Below are positions 26,076-38,900 of a stretch of 64,000 bases of DNA, one piece after another (positions within the stretch are counted from its first letter, which is position 1; the number at the start of each line of letters is the position of its first letter). The stretch comes from Sepiola atlantica (lineage: Eukaryota; Mollusca; Cephalopoda; Sepiida; Sepiolidae). Position numbers and translations under genes: made by a program. Location of the stretch: assembly GCA_963556195.1 (NCBI GenBank), contig CAUVYP010001207.1, forward strand, positions 124,001 through 188,000, read 5' to 3'. The notes below the pieces were generated by a model. The model made no database searches and was not told the origin of the DNA. It was given only the letters and a program-made list of their open reading frames with translations.

Positions 26076-27317
26076 AGTGTGGGATTCTTAAGGTTTGAAA
26101 ATAGATTATATCGTTTAAAGTCGGAGTCCAAAGCATTGTAAATAGATGACTTTGTTCAAGTTGCGGATTCTTAACGTTTGAAAATAGATGATATCGTTTA
26201 AAGTCGGATTCTAAAGCATTGTAAATAGATGACTTTATTCAAGTTGCGAGTTCTTAAGGTTTAAAACTAGATGATATCGTTAAATGTACGATACTAAAGC
26301 ATTGTAAATAGATTACTATGTTCAAGTTCCGTATTCTTAAGGTTTGAAAATAGATGATATCATTTAAAATCGGATTATAAAGCATTGTAAGTAGATGACT
26401 TTGTTCAAGTTGCGGATTCTTAAGGTTTGAAAATAGATGATATCGTTTAAAGTCGGATTCTAAAGCATTGTAAATAGATGACTTTGTTCAAGTTGCCGAT
26501 TCTTAAGCTTTGAAAATAGATGATATCGTTTAAAGTCGGATTCCAAAGCATTGTAAATAGATGACTTTGTTCAAGTTGCCGATTCTTAAGGTTTGAAAAT
26601 AGATTATATCGTTTCAAGTCGGATTCTAAAGCATTGTAAATTAATGACTTTTTCAAGTCGCCGATTCTCAAGCTTTGAAAGTAGATGATATCGTTTAAAG
26701 TCGGATTCTAAAGCACTGTAAATAGATGACTTTGTTCAAGTTGCCGATTCTTAAGGTTTGAAAATAGATGATATCGTTTTAAGTTCGATTCTAAAGCATT
26801 GTAAATAGATGACTTTGTTCAAGTTGCCGATTCTTAAGGATTGAAAATAGATGATATCGTTTAAAGTCGGATTCTAAAGCATTGTAAATAGATGACTTTG
26901 TTCAAGTTGTCGATTCTTAAGGATTGAACATAGATGATATCGGTTAATATCGGATTCTAAAGCATTGTAAATAGATGACTTTGTTCAAGTTGCGGACTCT
27001 GATGGTTTGAAAATAGATTATATCGTTTAAAGTCGGATTCTAAAGCATTGTTAATAGATGACTTTGTTCAAGTTGCGGATTCTTAAGGTTGGAAAATAGA
27101 TGATATGGTTTTAAGTCGGATTCTAAAGCATTGTAAATAGAGGACTTTGTCTAAGTTGCGGATTCTTAAGGTTTGAAAATAGATCATATCTTTTAAGATC
27201 GGATTCCAAACCATTGTAAATAGATGACTTTGTTAAGTTGCGGATTCTAAAGGTTTGAAAATAGATGATATCGTTTAAAGTCGGATTCTACAGCATTGTA
27301 AATAGATGACTTTGTTC
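26076..27317. repeat. Higher-order block A, copy 4 (one monomer deleted)
   Basis: Runs 1242 bp, 84 less than copy 3. The monomer carrying GACTGTGTACAAGTTGC, present in copies 1 to 3, is missing: after GAGGACTTTG the next variant is GATCATATCTTTTAAGATCG. It carries more private changes than copies 1 to 3. Confidence 0.85.
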
Positions 27318-28153
27318 AAGTGGCCGATACTTTAGGATTGAAAATAGATGATATCGTTTATAGTCGGATTCTAAAGCATTGTAAATAGATGACCTTGTTC
27401 ACGTTGCGGATGCTTGATGTTTGAAAATAAATGACATAGTTTAAAGTCGGATTCTAAAGCATTGTAAATAGATGACTTTGTTCAAGTTGCGGATTCTTAA
27501 GGTTTGAAAATAGATGATATCGTTTAAAGTCGGATTCTAAAGCATTGTAAATAGATGACTTTGTTCAAGTGGCAGACTCTTAAGGTTTGAAAATAGATGA
27601 TATTGTTTAAAGTACGATTCTAAAGCATTGTAAGTAGATGACTTTATTAAAGTTGCGGATTCTTAAGGTATTAAAATAGATGACATTGTTTAAAGTCGCA
27701 TTCTAAAGCATTGTAAATAGATGACTTTGTTCAAGTTGCGGATTCTTAAGGTTTGAATATAGATGATATCGGTTTAAGTCGGAGTATAAAGCATTGTAAA
27801 TAGATAACTTTGTTCAAGTTGCGGATTCTTAAGGTTTGAAAATAGATGATATCGTTTAAAGTCTGATTCTAACGCATTGTAAATAGATGACTTTGTTCAA
27901 GTTGCGGATTCTTTAGGTTTGAAAATAGATGATATCGTTTAAAGTCGGATTCTAAAGCATTGTAAATAGATGACTTTGTTCAAGTTGCGGATTCTTAAGG
28001 TTTGAAAATAGATGATATCGTTTAAAGTCGGATTCTAAAGCATTGTAAATAAATGACTTTGTTCAAGTTGCGGATTCTTAAGGTTTGAAAATAGATGATA
28101 TCTTTTAAAGTCGGATTCTAAAGCATTGTAAATAGATGACTTTGTTCAAGTTG
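27190..28153. repeat. Block E, copy 1 (contains third B block start)
   Basis: From 27318 the B block begins again (GATGCTTGATG at 27409, cassette near 27611). After GTCGCATTC it departs into GGTTTGAATATAG, GGAGTATAAAGC and AAATAAATGAC. The whole stretch is repeated at 50018-50981 at offset 22828, checked at GATGCTTGATG and at AAATAAATG (28047 and 50875). Confidence 0.86.
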
Positions 28154-28734
28154 CGAGTTCTTAAGGTTTGAAAATAGATGATATCTTTTAAAGTCGGATT
28201 CTAAAGCATTGTAAATAGATGACTTTGTTCAAGTTGCGGATTCTTAAGGTTTGAAAATAGAAGATAATGTTTAAAGTAGGATTCAAAAGCATTGTAAATA
28301 GATGACTTCGTTCAAGTTGCGGATTCTTAAGGTTTGCCAATAAATGATATCGTTTAAAGTCGGATTCTACAGCATTGTAAATAGATGACTTTGTTCAAGT
28401 GGCCGATACTTTAGGTTTGAAAATAGATGATATCGTTTGAAGTCGGATTCTAAAGCATTGTAAATAGATGACTTTGTTCAAGTTGCCGATTCTTAAGCTT
28501 TTAAAATAGATTATATCGTTCAAAGTCGGAGTCCAAAGCATTGTAAATAGATGACTTTGTTCAAGTTGCGGATTCTTAAGGTTTGAAAATAGATGATATC
28601 GCTTAAAGTCGGATTCTTAAGCATTGTAAATAGATGACTTGTTCAAGTTGCCGATTCTTAAGCTTTGAAAATAGATGATATAGTTTAAAGTCGGATTCTA
28701 AAGCATTGTAAATAAATGACTTTGTTCAAGTTGC
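28154..28734. repeat. Block F start (AGAAGATAATG monomer)
   Basis: Marked by AAGATAATGTTTAAAGTAGG at 28261, then GACTTCGTTC, TTTGCCAATAAATG, GGCCGATACTTTAGG, GCTTTTAAAATAG and GATATCGCTT with a short GATGACTTGTTC monomer. The run is repeated at 47728 onward (offset 19528) and, as a fragment, at 33600-33910. Confidence 0.82.
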
Positions 28735-31700
28735 GGATTCTTAAGGTTTGAAAATAGATGATATCGTTTAAAGTCGGATTCTAAAGTATTGTAAATAGAT
28801 GACTTTGTTCAAGTGTCGGATTCTTTAGGTTTGAAAATAGATGATATCGTTTAAAGTCGGATTCTAAAGCATTGTAAATAGATGACTTTGTTAAAGTTGC
28901 GGATTCTTAAGGTTTGAAAATAGATGATATCGTTTAAAGTCGGATTCTAAAGCATTGTAAATAGAGGACTTTGTTCAAGTTGCGAGTTCTTAAGGTTTAA
29001 AACTAGATGATATCGTTTAATGTCGGATACTAAAGCATTGTAAATAGATTACTATGTTCAAGTTACGTATTCTTAAGGTTTGAAAATAGATGATATCATT
29101 TAAAGTCGGATTATAAAGCATTTGTTCAAGTTGCGGATTTTTTAAGGTTTGAAAATAGATGATATCGTTTAAAGTCGCATTCTAAAGTATTGTAAATAGA
29201 TGACTTTGTTCAAGTTGCCGATTCTTAAGCTTTGAAAATAGATGATATCGTTTAAAGTCGGATTCTAAAGCATTGTAAATAGATGACTTTGTTCAAGTTG
29301 CCGATTCTTAAGGTTTTAAATTAGATAATATAGTTTCAAGTCGGATTCTAAAGCATTTCAAATCAATGACTTGTTCAAGTCGCCGATTCTCAAGCTTTGA
29401 AAATAGATGATATCGTTTAAAGTCGGATTCTAAAGCACTGTAAATAGATGACTTTGTTCAAGTTGCCGATTCTTAAAGTTTGAAAATAGATGATATCGTT
29501 TAAAGTTCGATTCTAAAGCATTGTAAATAGATGACTTTGTACAAGTTGCCGATTCTTAAGAATTGAAAATAGATGATATCGTTTAAAGTCGGATTCTAAA
29601 GCATTGTAAATAGATGACTTTGTTCAAGTTGCCGATTCTTAAGGATTGAAAATAGATGATATCGGTTAAAGTCGTATTCTAAAGCATTGTAAATAGATGA
29701 CTTTGTTCAAGTTGCGGATTCTTAAGGTTTAAAAATTGATGATATCGTTTAAAGTCGGATTCTAAAGCATTGTAAATAGATAACTGTGTTCAAGTTGCGG
29801 ATTCTTAAAGTTTGAAAATAGATGATATCGTTTAAGATCGGATTCCAAACAATTGTAAATAGATGACTTTGTTCAAGTTGCGGATTCTTAAGGTTTGAAA
29901 ATAGATGATATCGTTTAAAGTCGGATTCTACAGCATTGTAAATAGATGACTTTGTTCAAGTGGCCGATACTTAAGGTTTGAAAATAGATGATATCGTTTA
30001 AAGTCGGATTCTAAAGCATTGTAAATAGATGACTTTGTTCAAGTTGCCGATACTTAAGGATTAAAAATAGATAATATCGGTTAAAGTCGGATTCTAAAGC
30101 ATTGTAAATAGATGACATGGTTCACGTTGCGGACTCTGATAGTTTGAAAATAGATTATATCGTTAAAAGTCGGATTCTAAAGCTTTGTTAATAGATCACT
30201 TTGTTCAAGTTGCGGATTCTTAAGGTTTGAAAATAGATGATATTGTTTTAAGTCGGATTCTAAAGCATTGTAAATAGATGACTTTGTTCAAGTTGCGGAT
30301 TCTTAAGGTTTGAAAATTGATGATATCGTTTAAAGTCGGATTCTATACATTGTAAATAGATGACTGTGTTCAAGTTGCGGATTCTTAAGGTTTGAGAATT
30401 GATCATATCGTTTAAGATCGGATTACAAACCATTGTAAATAGATGACTTTGTTAAGTTGCGGATTCTTAAGGTTTGAAAATAGATGATATCGTTTAAAGT
30501 CGGATTCTACAGCATTGTAAATAGATGACATTGTTCAAGTGGCCGATACTTTAGGTTTGAAAATAGCTGATATTGTTTATAGTCGGATTCTAAAGCATTG
30601 TAAATAGATGACCTTGTTCAAGTTGCGGATGCTTGATGTGTGAAAATAGATGATATAGTTTAAAGACGGATTCTAAAGCATTGTAAATAGATGACTTTGT
30701 TCAAGTTGCGGATTCTTAAGGTTTGAAAATAGATGATATCGTTTAAAGTCGGATTCTACAGCATTGTAAATAGTTGACTTTGTTCAAGGGGCCGATACTT
30801 TACGTTTGAAAAAAGATGATATCGTTTAAAGTCGCATTCTAAAGCATTGTAAATAGATGACTTTGTTCAAGTTGCGAATTCTTAAGGTTTGAAAATAGAT
30901 GATATCGTTTTAAGTCGGATTCTAAAGCATTGTAAATAGATGACTTTGTTCAAGTTGCGGATTCTAAAGGTTTGAAAATAGATGATATCGGTTAAAGTCG
31001 GATTCTAAAGTATTGTAAATAGATGACTTTGTTCAAGTTGCGGATTCTTAAGGTTTGAAAATAGATGATATCGTTTAAAGTCGGATTCTAAAGCATTGTA
31101 AATAGATGACTTTGTTCAAGTTGCGGATTCTTAAGGTTTGAAAATAGATTATATCGTTTAAAGTCGGATTCTAAAGCATTGTAAATAAATGACTTTGTTC
31201 AAGTTGCGGACTCTGATAGTTTGAAAATAGATGATATCGTTTAAAGTCGGATTCTAAAGCATTGTAAATAGATGACTTTGTTCAAGTTGCGGATTCTTAA
31301 GGTTTGAAAATAGATTATATCGTTTAAAGTCGGATTCTAAAGCATTGTAAATAGATGACTTTGTTCAAGTTGCGGATTCTTAAGGTTTGAAAATAGATGA
31401 TATCGTTTAAAATCGGATTCTAAAGCATTGTAAATAGATGACTTTGTTCAAGTTGCGGATTCTTAAGGTTTGAAAATAGATGATATCGTTTAAAGTCGGA
31501 TTCTAAAGCATTGTCAATAGATGACTTTGTTCAAGTTGCCGATTCTCAAGGTTTGAAAATAGATGATATCGTTTAAAGTCGGATTCTAAAGTATTGTAAA
31601 TAGATGACTTTGTTCAAGTGTCGAAATCTTAAGGTTTGAAAATTAATGATATCGTTTAAAGTCGGATTCTAAAGCATTGTAAATAGATGACTTTGTTCAA

Positions 31701-32185
31701 GTTGCGGATTCTTAAGGTTTGAAAATAGATGATATCGTTTAAAGTCGCATTCTAAAGCATTGTAAATAGATGATTTAGTTCAAGTTTCGGATTCTTAAGG
31801 TTTGCAAATAGATGATATCGTTTAAGATCGGATTCCAAACCATTGTAAATAGATGACTTTTTTAAGTTGCAGATTCTTAAGGGTTGAAAATAGATGATAT
31901 AGTTAAAAGTCGAATTCTACAGCATTGTAAATAGATGACTTTGTTCAAGTGGCCGATTCTTTAAGTTTGAAAATAGATGATATCGTTTAAAGTCGGATTC
32001 GAAAGCATTGTAAATAGATGACTTTGTTCAAGATGCGGATTCTTAAGGTTTGAAAATAGATGATATCGTTGAAGATCGGATTCCAAACCATTGTAAATAG
32101 CTGACTTTGTTAAGTTGCGGATTCTTAAGGTTTGAAAATAGATGATATCGTTTAAAGTCGGATTCTACAGCATTGTAAATAAATG
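28735..32185. repeat. Block G, copy 1 (about 3.45 kb)
   Basis: Duplicated at 35956-39406 at a constant 7221 bp (87 x 83). I checked the offset at AAGTGTCGG, the 69-bp monomer, GCTTGATG, TTTGAAAAAAGATG, TTGTCAATAG, AATTAATGA, TTTGCAAATAG and CGTTGAAGATCG. A constant offset over 3.4 kb means no net indel between the copies. One patch near 31200-31300 (CTCTGATAG here, TTCTTAAGG in copy 2) breaks the match without changing length. Confidence 0.88.
29118..29130. repeat. 69-bp monomer junction (copy 1)
   Basis: GCATTTGTTCAAG replaces the usual GCATTGTAAATAGATGACTT..., a 15-base deletion, and the next stretch has an extra T (GCGGATTTTTTAAGG). The same lesion is at 36339 and 48645, with matching flanks including GATATCATT and GGATTATA. 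It is a single ancestral deletion that tags all three copies of the block. Confidence 0.88.
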
Positions 32186-35100
32186 ACTTTGTTCAAGTTG
32201 CGGACTCTGATAGTTTGAAAATAGATGATATCGTTTAAAGTCGGATTCTAAAGCATTGTAAATAGATGACTTGGTTCAAGTTGCGGATTCTTAAGGTTTG
32301 AAAATAGATTATATCGTTTAAAGTCGGATTCTAAAGCATTGTAAATAGATGACTTTGTTCAAGTTGCGGATTCTTAAGGTTTGAAAATAGATGATATCGT
32401 TTAAAATCGGATTCTAAAGCATTGTAAATAGATGACTTTGTTCAAGTTGCCGATTCTTAAGGTTTGAAAATAGATGATATCGTTTAAAGTCGGATTCTAA
32501 AGCATTGTCAATAGATGACTTTGTTCAAGTTGCCGATTCTTAAGGTTTGAAAATAGATGATATCGTTTAAAGTCGGATTCTAAAGTATTGTAAATAGATG
32601 ACTTTGTTCAAGTGTCGAATTCTTAAGGTTTGAAAATTAATGATATCGTTTAAAGTCGGATTCTAAAGCATTGTAAATAGATGACTTTGTTCAAGTTGCG
32701 GATTCGTAAGGTTTGAAAATAGATGATATCGTTTAAAGTCGCATTCTAAAGCATTGTAAATAGATGATTTTGTTCAAGTTGCGGATTCTTAAGGTTTGCA
32801 AATAGATGATATCGTTTAAGATCGGATTCTAAAGCATTGTAAATAAATGACTTTGTTCAAGTTGCGGACTCTGATAGTTTGAAAATAGATGATATCGTTT
32901 AAAGTCGGATTCTAAAGCATTGTAAATAGATGACTTTGTTCAAGTTGCGGATTCTTAAGGTTTGAAAATAGATTATATCGTTTAAAGTCGGATTCTAAAG
33001 CATTGTAAATAGATGACTTTGTTCAAGTTGCGGATTCTTAAGGTTTGAAAATAGATGATATCGTTTAAAATCGGATTCTAAAGCATTGTAAATAGATGAC
33101 TTTGTTCAAGTTGCGGATTCTTAAGGTTTGAAAATAGATGATATCGTTTAAAGTCGGATTCTAAAGCATTGTCAATATATGACTTTGTTCAAGTTGCCGA
33201 TTCTTAAGGTTTGAAAATAGATGATATCGTTTAAAGTCGGATTCTAAAGTATTGTAAATAGATGACTTTGTTCAAGTGTCGAATTCTTAAGGTTTGATAA
33301 TTAATGATATCGTTTAAAGTCGGATTCTAAAGCATCGTAAATAGATGACTTTGTTCAAGTTGCGGATTCTTAAGGTTTGAAAATAGATTATATCGTTTAA
33401 AGTCGCATTCTAAAGCATTGTAAATAGATGATTTTGTTCAAGTTGCGGATTCTTAAGGTTTGCAAATAGATGATATCGTTTAAGATCGGATTCCAAACCA
33501 TTGTAAATAGATGACTTTTTTAAGTTGCAGATTCTTAAGGTTTGAAAATAGATGATATAGTTTAAAGTCGGATTCTACAGCATTGTAAATAGATGACTTT
33601 GTTCAAGTTGCGGATTCTTAAGGTTTGAAAATAGAAGATAATGTTTAAAGTAGGATTCAAAAGCATTGTAAATAGATGACTTCGTTCAAGTTGCGGATTC
33701 TTAAGGTTTGAAAATAGATGATATCGTTTTAAGTCGGATTCTCCAGCATTGTAAATAGATGACTTTGTTCAAGTGGCCGATACTTTAGGTTTGAAAATAG
33801 ATGATATCGTTTGAAGTCGGATTCTAAAGCATTGTAAATAGATGACTTTGTTCAAGTTGCCGATTCTTAAGCTTTTAAAATAGATTATATCGTTCAAAGT
33901 CGGAGTCCAAAGTATTGTAAATAGATGACTTTGTTCAAGTGTCGAATTCTTAAGGTTTGAAAATTAATGATATCGTTTAAAGTCGGATTCTAAAGCATTG
34001 TAAATAGATGACTTTGTTCAAGTTGCGGATTCTTAAGGTTTGAAAATAGATGATATCGTTTAAAGTCGCATTCTAAAGCATTGTAAATAGATGATTTTGT
34101 TCAAGTTGCGGATTCTTAAGGTTTGCAAATAGATGATATCGTTTCAGATCGGATTCCAAACCATTGTAAATAGATGACTTTTTTAAGTTGCAGATTCTTA
34201 AGGTTTGAAAATAGATGATATAGTTTAAAGTCGGATTCTACAGCATTGTAAATAGATGACTTTGTTCAAGTGGCCGATTCTTTAAGTTTGAAAATAGATG
34301 ATATCGTTTAAAGTCGGATTCTAAAGCATTGTAAATAGATGACTTTGTTCAAGATGCGGATTCTTAAGGTTTGAAAATAGATGATATCGTTGAAGATCGG
34401 ATTCCAAACCATTGTAAATAGCTGACTTTGTTAAGTTGCGGATTCTTAAGGTTTGAAAATAGATGATATCGTTTAAAGTCGGATTCTAAAGCATTGTAAA
34501 TAGATGACTTTGTTCAAGTTGCGGATTCTTAAGGTTTGAAAATAGATTATATCGTTTAAAGTCGGATTCTAAAGCATTGTAAATAAATGACTTTGTTCAA
34601 GTTGCGGACTCTGATAGTTTGAAAATAGATGATATCGTTTAAAGTCGGATTCTAAAGCATTGTAAATAGATGACTTTGTTCAAGTTGCGGATTCTTAAGG
34701 TTTGAAAATAGATTATATCGTTTAAAGTCGGATTCTAAAGCATTGTAAATAGATGACTTTGTTCAAGTTGCGGATTCTTAAAGTTTGAAAATAGATGATA
34801 TCGTTTAAAGTCGCATTCTAAAGCATTGTAAATAGATGATTTTGTTCGAGTTGCGGATTCTTAAGGTTTGCAAATAGATGATATCGTTTAAGATCGGATT
34901 CCAAACCATTGTAAATAGATGACTTTTTTAAGTTGCAGATTCTTAAGGTTTGAAAATAGATGATATAGTTTAAAGTCGGATTCTACAGCATTGTAAATAG
35001 ATGACTTTGTTCAAGTGGCCGATTCTTTAAGTTTGAAAATAGATGATATCGTTTAAAGTCGGATTCTAAAGCATTGTAAATAGATGACTTTGTTCAAGAT

Positions 35101-35287
35101 GCGGATTCTTAAGGTTTTAAAATAGATGATATCGTTGAAGATCGGATTCCAAACCATTGTAAATAGCTGACTTTGTTAAGTTGCGGATTCTTAAGGTTTG
35201 AAAATAGATGATATCGTTTAAAGTCGGATTCTAAAGCATTGTAAATAGATGACTTTGTTCAAGTTGCGGATTCTTAAGGTTTGAAAA
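31190..35287. repeat. Short-period higher-order region (8, 12 and 21 monomers)
   Basis: The marker AAATGACTTTG...GCGGACTCTGATAG occurs with GGACTCTG at 31208, 32202, 32866 and 34606. The spacings are 994 (12 monomers less 2), 664 (exactly 8) and 1740 (21 less 3). The 8-monomer pair is 32202-32865 and 32866-33489, confirmed by AATTAATGA at 32635 and 33299. A fragment of block F (33600-33910) is spliced in and switches at AAGTATTG near 33911 to the GTGTCGAATTC type. Confidence 0.8.
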
Positions 35288-35296
35288 GTGGCCGAT
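35280..35296. repeat. Out-of-register monomer junction
   Basis: The text runs GGTTTGAAAA and then GTGGCCGATACTTTAGG, skipping from the middle of half A to the middle of half B of the next position. Against the parallel locus (junction base at 39418) about 58 bases are missing, leaving a fragment of about 25 bases. The two sides share AA at the joint. It is the most aberrant junction I saw in the window. Confidence 0.85.
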
Positions 35297-35955
35297 ACTT
35301 TAGGTTTGAAAATAGATGATATTGTTTAAAGTACAATTCTAAAGCATTGTAAGTAGATGACTTTATTACAGTTGCGGATTCTTTAGGCTTGAAAATAGAT
35401 GATATCGTTTAAAGTCGGATTCTAAAGTATTGTAAATAGATGACTTTGTTCAAGTTGCGGATTCTTAAGGTTTGAAAATAGATGATATCGTTTAAAGTCG
35501 GATTCTGAAGCATTGTAAATAGATGACTTTGTTCAAGTTGCGGATTCTTAAGGTTTGAAAATAGATGATATCGTTTAAAGTCGGATGCTAGAGCATTGTA
35601 AATAGATGACTTTGTTCAAGTTGCGGATTCTTAAGGTTTGAAAATAGATGATATCGTTTAAAGTCGGATTCTAAAGCATTGTAAATAGATGACATTGTTA
35701 AAGTTGCGAACTGTGAAGGTTTGAAAATGAATTATATCGTTTAATATCGGATTGCAAACCATTGTAAAGAGATGACTTTGTTAAGTTGCGAATTCTTAAG
35801 GGTTGAAAATAGATCATATCGTGCAAAGTCGGACTCTACAGCATTGTAAATAGATGACTTTGTTCAAGTGGCCGATTCTTAAGGTTTGAAAATAGATGAT
35901 ATCGTTTAAAGGCGGATTCTAAAGCATTGTAAATAGATGACTTTGTTCAAGTTGC
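35288..35955. repeat. Block V, copy 1 (two monomers shorter)
   Basis: Matches 39418-40248. Landmarks are GTACAATTC, TTTAGGCTTG, CTGAAGCATTG, GACATTGTTAAAG, GAACTGTGAAGG, AAATGAATTATATCG and TTTAAAGGCGG. The offset changes from 4130 to 4296 (166 = 2 x 83). Copy 1 goes straight from the TTTAGGCTTG monomer to AAAGTATTG, where copy 2 has two extra monomers with GAAATTGTTC and GATGATGTTG. Confidence 0.85.
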
Positions 35956-38900
35956 GGATTCTTAAGGTTTGAAAATAGATGATATCGTTTAAAGTCGGAT
36001 TCTAAAGTATTGTAAATAGATGACTTTGTTCAAGTGTCGGATTCTTTAGGTTTGAAAATAGATGATATCGTTTAAAGTCGGATTCTAAAGCATTGTAAAT
36101 AGATGACTTTGTTCAAGTTGCGGATTCTTAAGGTTTGAAAATAGATGATATCGTTTAAAGTCGGATTCTAAAGCATTGTAAATAGAGGACTTTGTTCAAG
36201 TTGCGAGTTCTTAAGGTTTAAAACTAGATGATATCGTGTAATGTCGGATACTAAAGCATTGTAAATAGATTACTATGTTCAAGTTACGTATTCTTAAGGT
36301 TTGAAAATAGATGATATCATTTAAAGCTGGATTATACAGCATTTGTTCAAGTTGCGGATTTTTTAAGGTTTGAAAATAGATGATATCGTTTAAAGTCGGA
36401 TTCTAAAGTATTGTAAATAGATGACTTTGTTCAAGTTGCCGATTCTTAAGCTTTGAAAATAGTTTATATCGTTTAAAGTCGGATTCTAAAGCATTGTAAA
36501 TAGATGACTTTGTTCAAGTTGCCGATTCTTAAGGTTTTAAAATAGATGATATCGTTTCAAGTCGGATTCTAAAGCATTTCAAATCAATGACTTGTTCAAG
36601 TCGCCGATTCTCAAGCTTTGAAAATAGATGATATCGTTTAAAGTCGGATTCTAAAGCACTGGAAATAGATGACTTTGTTCAAGTTGCCGATTCTTAAAGT
36701 TTGAAAATAGATGATATCGTTTAAAGTTCGATTCTAAAGCATTGTAAATAGATTACTTTGTACAAGTTGCCGATTCTTAAGAATTGAAAATAGATGATAT
36801 CGTTTAAAGTCGGATTCTAAAGCATTGTAAATAGATGACTTTGTTCAAGTTGCCGATTCTTAAGGATTGAAAATAGATGATATCGGTTAAAGTCGTATTC
36901 TAAAGCATTGTAAATAGATGACTTTGTTCAAGTTGCGGATTCTTAAGGTTTGAAAATTGATGATATCGTTTAAAGTCTGGTTCTAAAGCATTGTAAATAG
37001 ATAACTGTGTTCAAGTTGCGGATTCTTAAGGTTTGAAAATAGATGATATCGTTTAAGATCGGATTCCAAACAATTGTAAATAGATGACTTTGTTCAAGTT
37101 GCGGATTCTTAAGGTTTGAAAATAGATGATATCGTTTAAAGTCGGATTCTACAGCATTGTAAATAGGTGACTTTGTTCAAGTGGCCGATACTTAAGGTTT
37201 GAAAATAGATGATATCGTTTAAAGTCGGATTCTAAAGCATTGTAAATAGATGACTTTGTTCAAGTTGCCGATACTTAAGGATTAAAAATAGATGATATCG
37301 GTTAAAGTCGGATTCTAAAGCATTGTAAATAGATGACATGGTTCACGTTGCGGACTCTGATAGTTTGAAAATAGATTATATCGTTAAAAGTCGGATTCTA
37401 AAGCATTGTTAATAGATCACTTTGTTCAAGTTGCGGATTCTTAAGGTTTGAAAATAGATGATATTGTTTTAAGTCGGATTCTAAAGCATTGTAAATAGAT
37501 GACTTTGTTCAAGTTGCGGATTCTTTAGGTTTGAAAATTGATGATATCGTTTAATATCGGATTCTAATCATTGTAAATAGATGACTGTGTTCAAGTTGCG
37601 GATTCTTAAGGTTTGAGAATAGATCATATCGTTTAAGATCGGATTACAAACCATTGTAAATAGATGACTTTGTTAAGTTGCGGATTCTTAAGGTTTGAAA
37701 ATAGATGGTATCGTTTAAAGTCGGATTCTACAGCATTGTAAATAGATGACTTTGTTCAAGTGGCCGATACTTTAGGTTTGAAAATAGCTGATATTGTTTA
37801 TAGTCGGATTCTAAAGCATTGTAAATAGATGACTTTGTTCAAGTTGCGAATGCTTGATGTTTGAAAATAGATGACATAGTTTAAAGACGGATTCTAAAGC
37901 ATTGTAAATAGATGACTTTGTTCAAGTTGCGGATTCTTAAGGTTTGAAAATAGATGATATCGTTTAAAGTCGGATTCTACAGCATTGTAAATAGATGACT
38001 TTGTTCAAGTGGCCGATACTTTAGGTTTGAAAAAAGATGATATCGTTTAAAGTCGCATTCTAAAGCATTGTAAATAGATGACTTTGTTCAAGTTGCGAAC
38101 TCTTAAGGTTTGAAAATAGATGATATCGTTTTAAGTCGGATTCTAAAGCATTGTAAATAGATGACTTTGTTCAAGTTGCGGATTCTAAAAGTTTGAAAAT
38201 AGATGATATCGGTTAAAGTCGGATTCTAAAGTATTGTAAATAGATGACTTTGTTCAAGTTGCGGATTCTTAAGGTTTGAAAATAGATGATATCGTTTAAA
38301 GTCGGATTCTAAAGCATTGTAAATAGATGACTATGTTCAAGTTGCGGATTCTTAAGGTTTGCAAATAGATTATATCGTTTAAAGTCGGATTCTAAAGCAT
38401 TGTAAATAGATGACTTTGTTCAAGTTGCGGATTCTTAAGGTTTGAAAATAGATGATATCGTTTAAAATCGGATTCTAAAGCATTGTAAATAGATGACTTT
38501 GTTCAAGTTGCGGATTCTTAAGGTTTAGAAATAGGTTATATCGTTTAAAGTCGGATTCTAAAGCATTGTAAATAGATGACTTTGTTTAAGTTGCGGATTC
38601 TTAAGGTTTGAAAATAGATGATATCGTTTAAAATCGGATTCTAAAGCATTGTAAATAGATGACTTTGTTCAAGTTGCGGATTCTTAAGGTTTGAAAATAG
38701 ATGATATCGTTTAAAGTCGGATTCTAAAGCATTGTCAATAGATGACTTTGTTCAAGTTGCCGATTCTAAAGGTTTGAAAATAGATGATATCGTTTAAAGT
38801 CGGATTCTAAAGTATTGTAAATAGATGACTTTGTTCAAGTGTCGAATTCTTAAGGTTTGAAAATTAATGATATCGTTTAAAGTCGGATTCTAAAGCATTG

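Noticed and set aside
29101..29150. Possible transposon or insertion footprint at the 69-bp monomers
   Set aside because: The change is a simple deletion with one added T. There is no inserted DNA and no target-site duplication.
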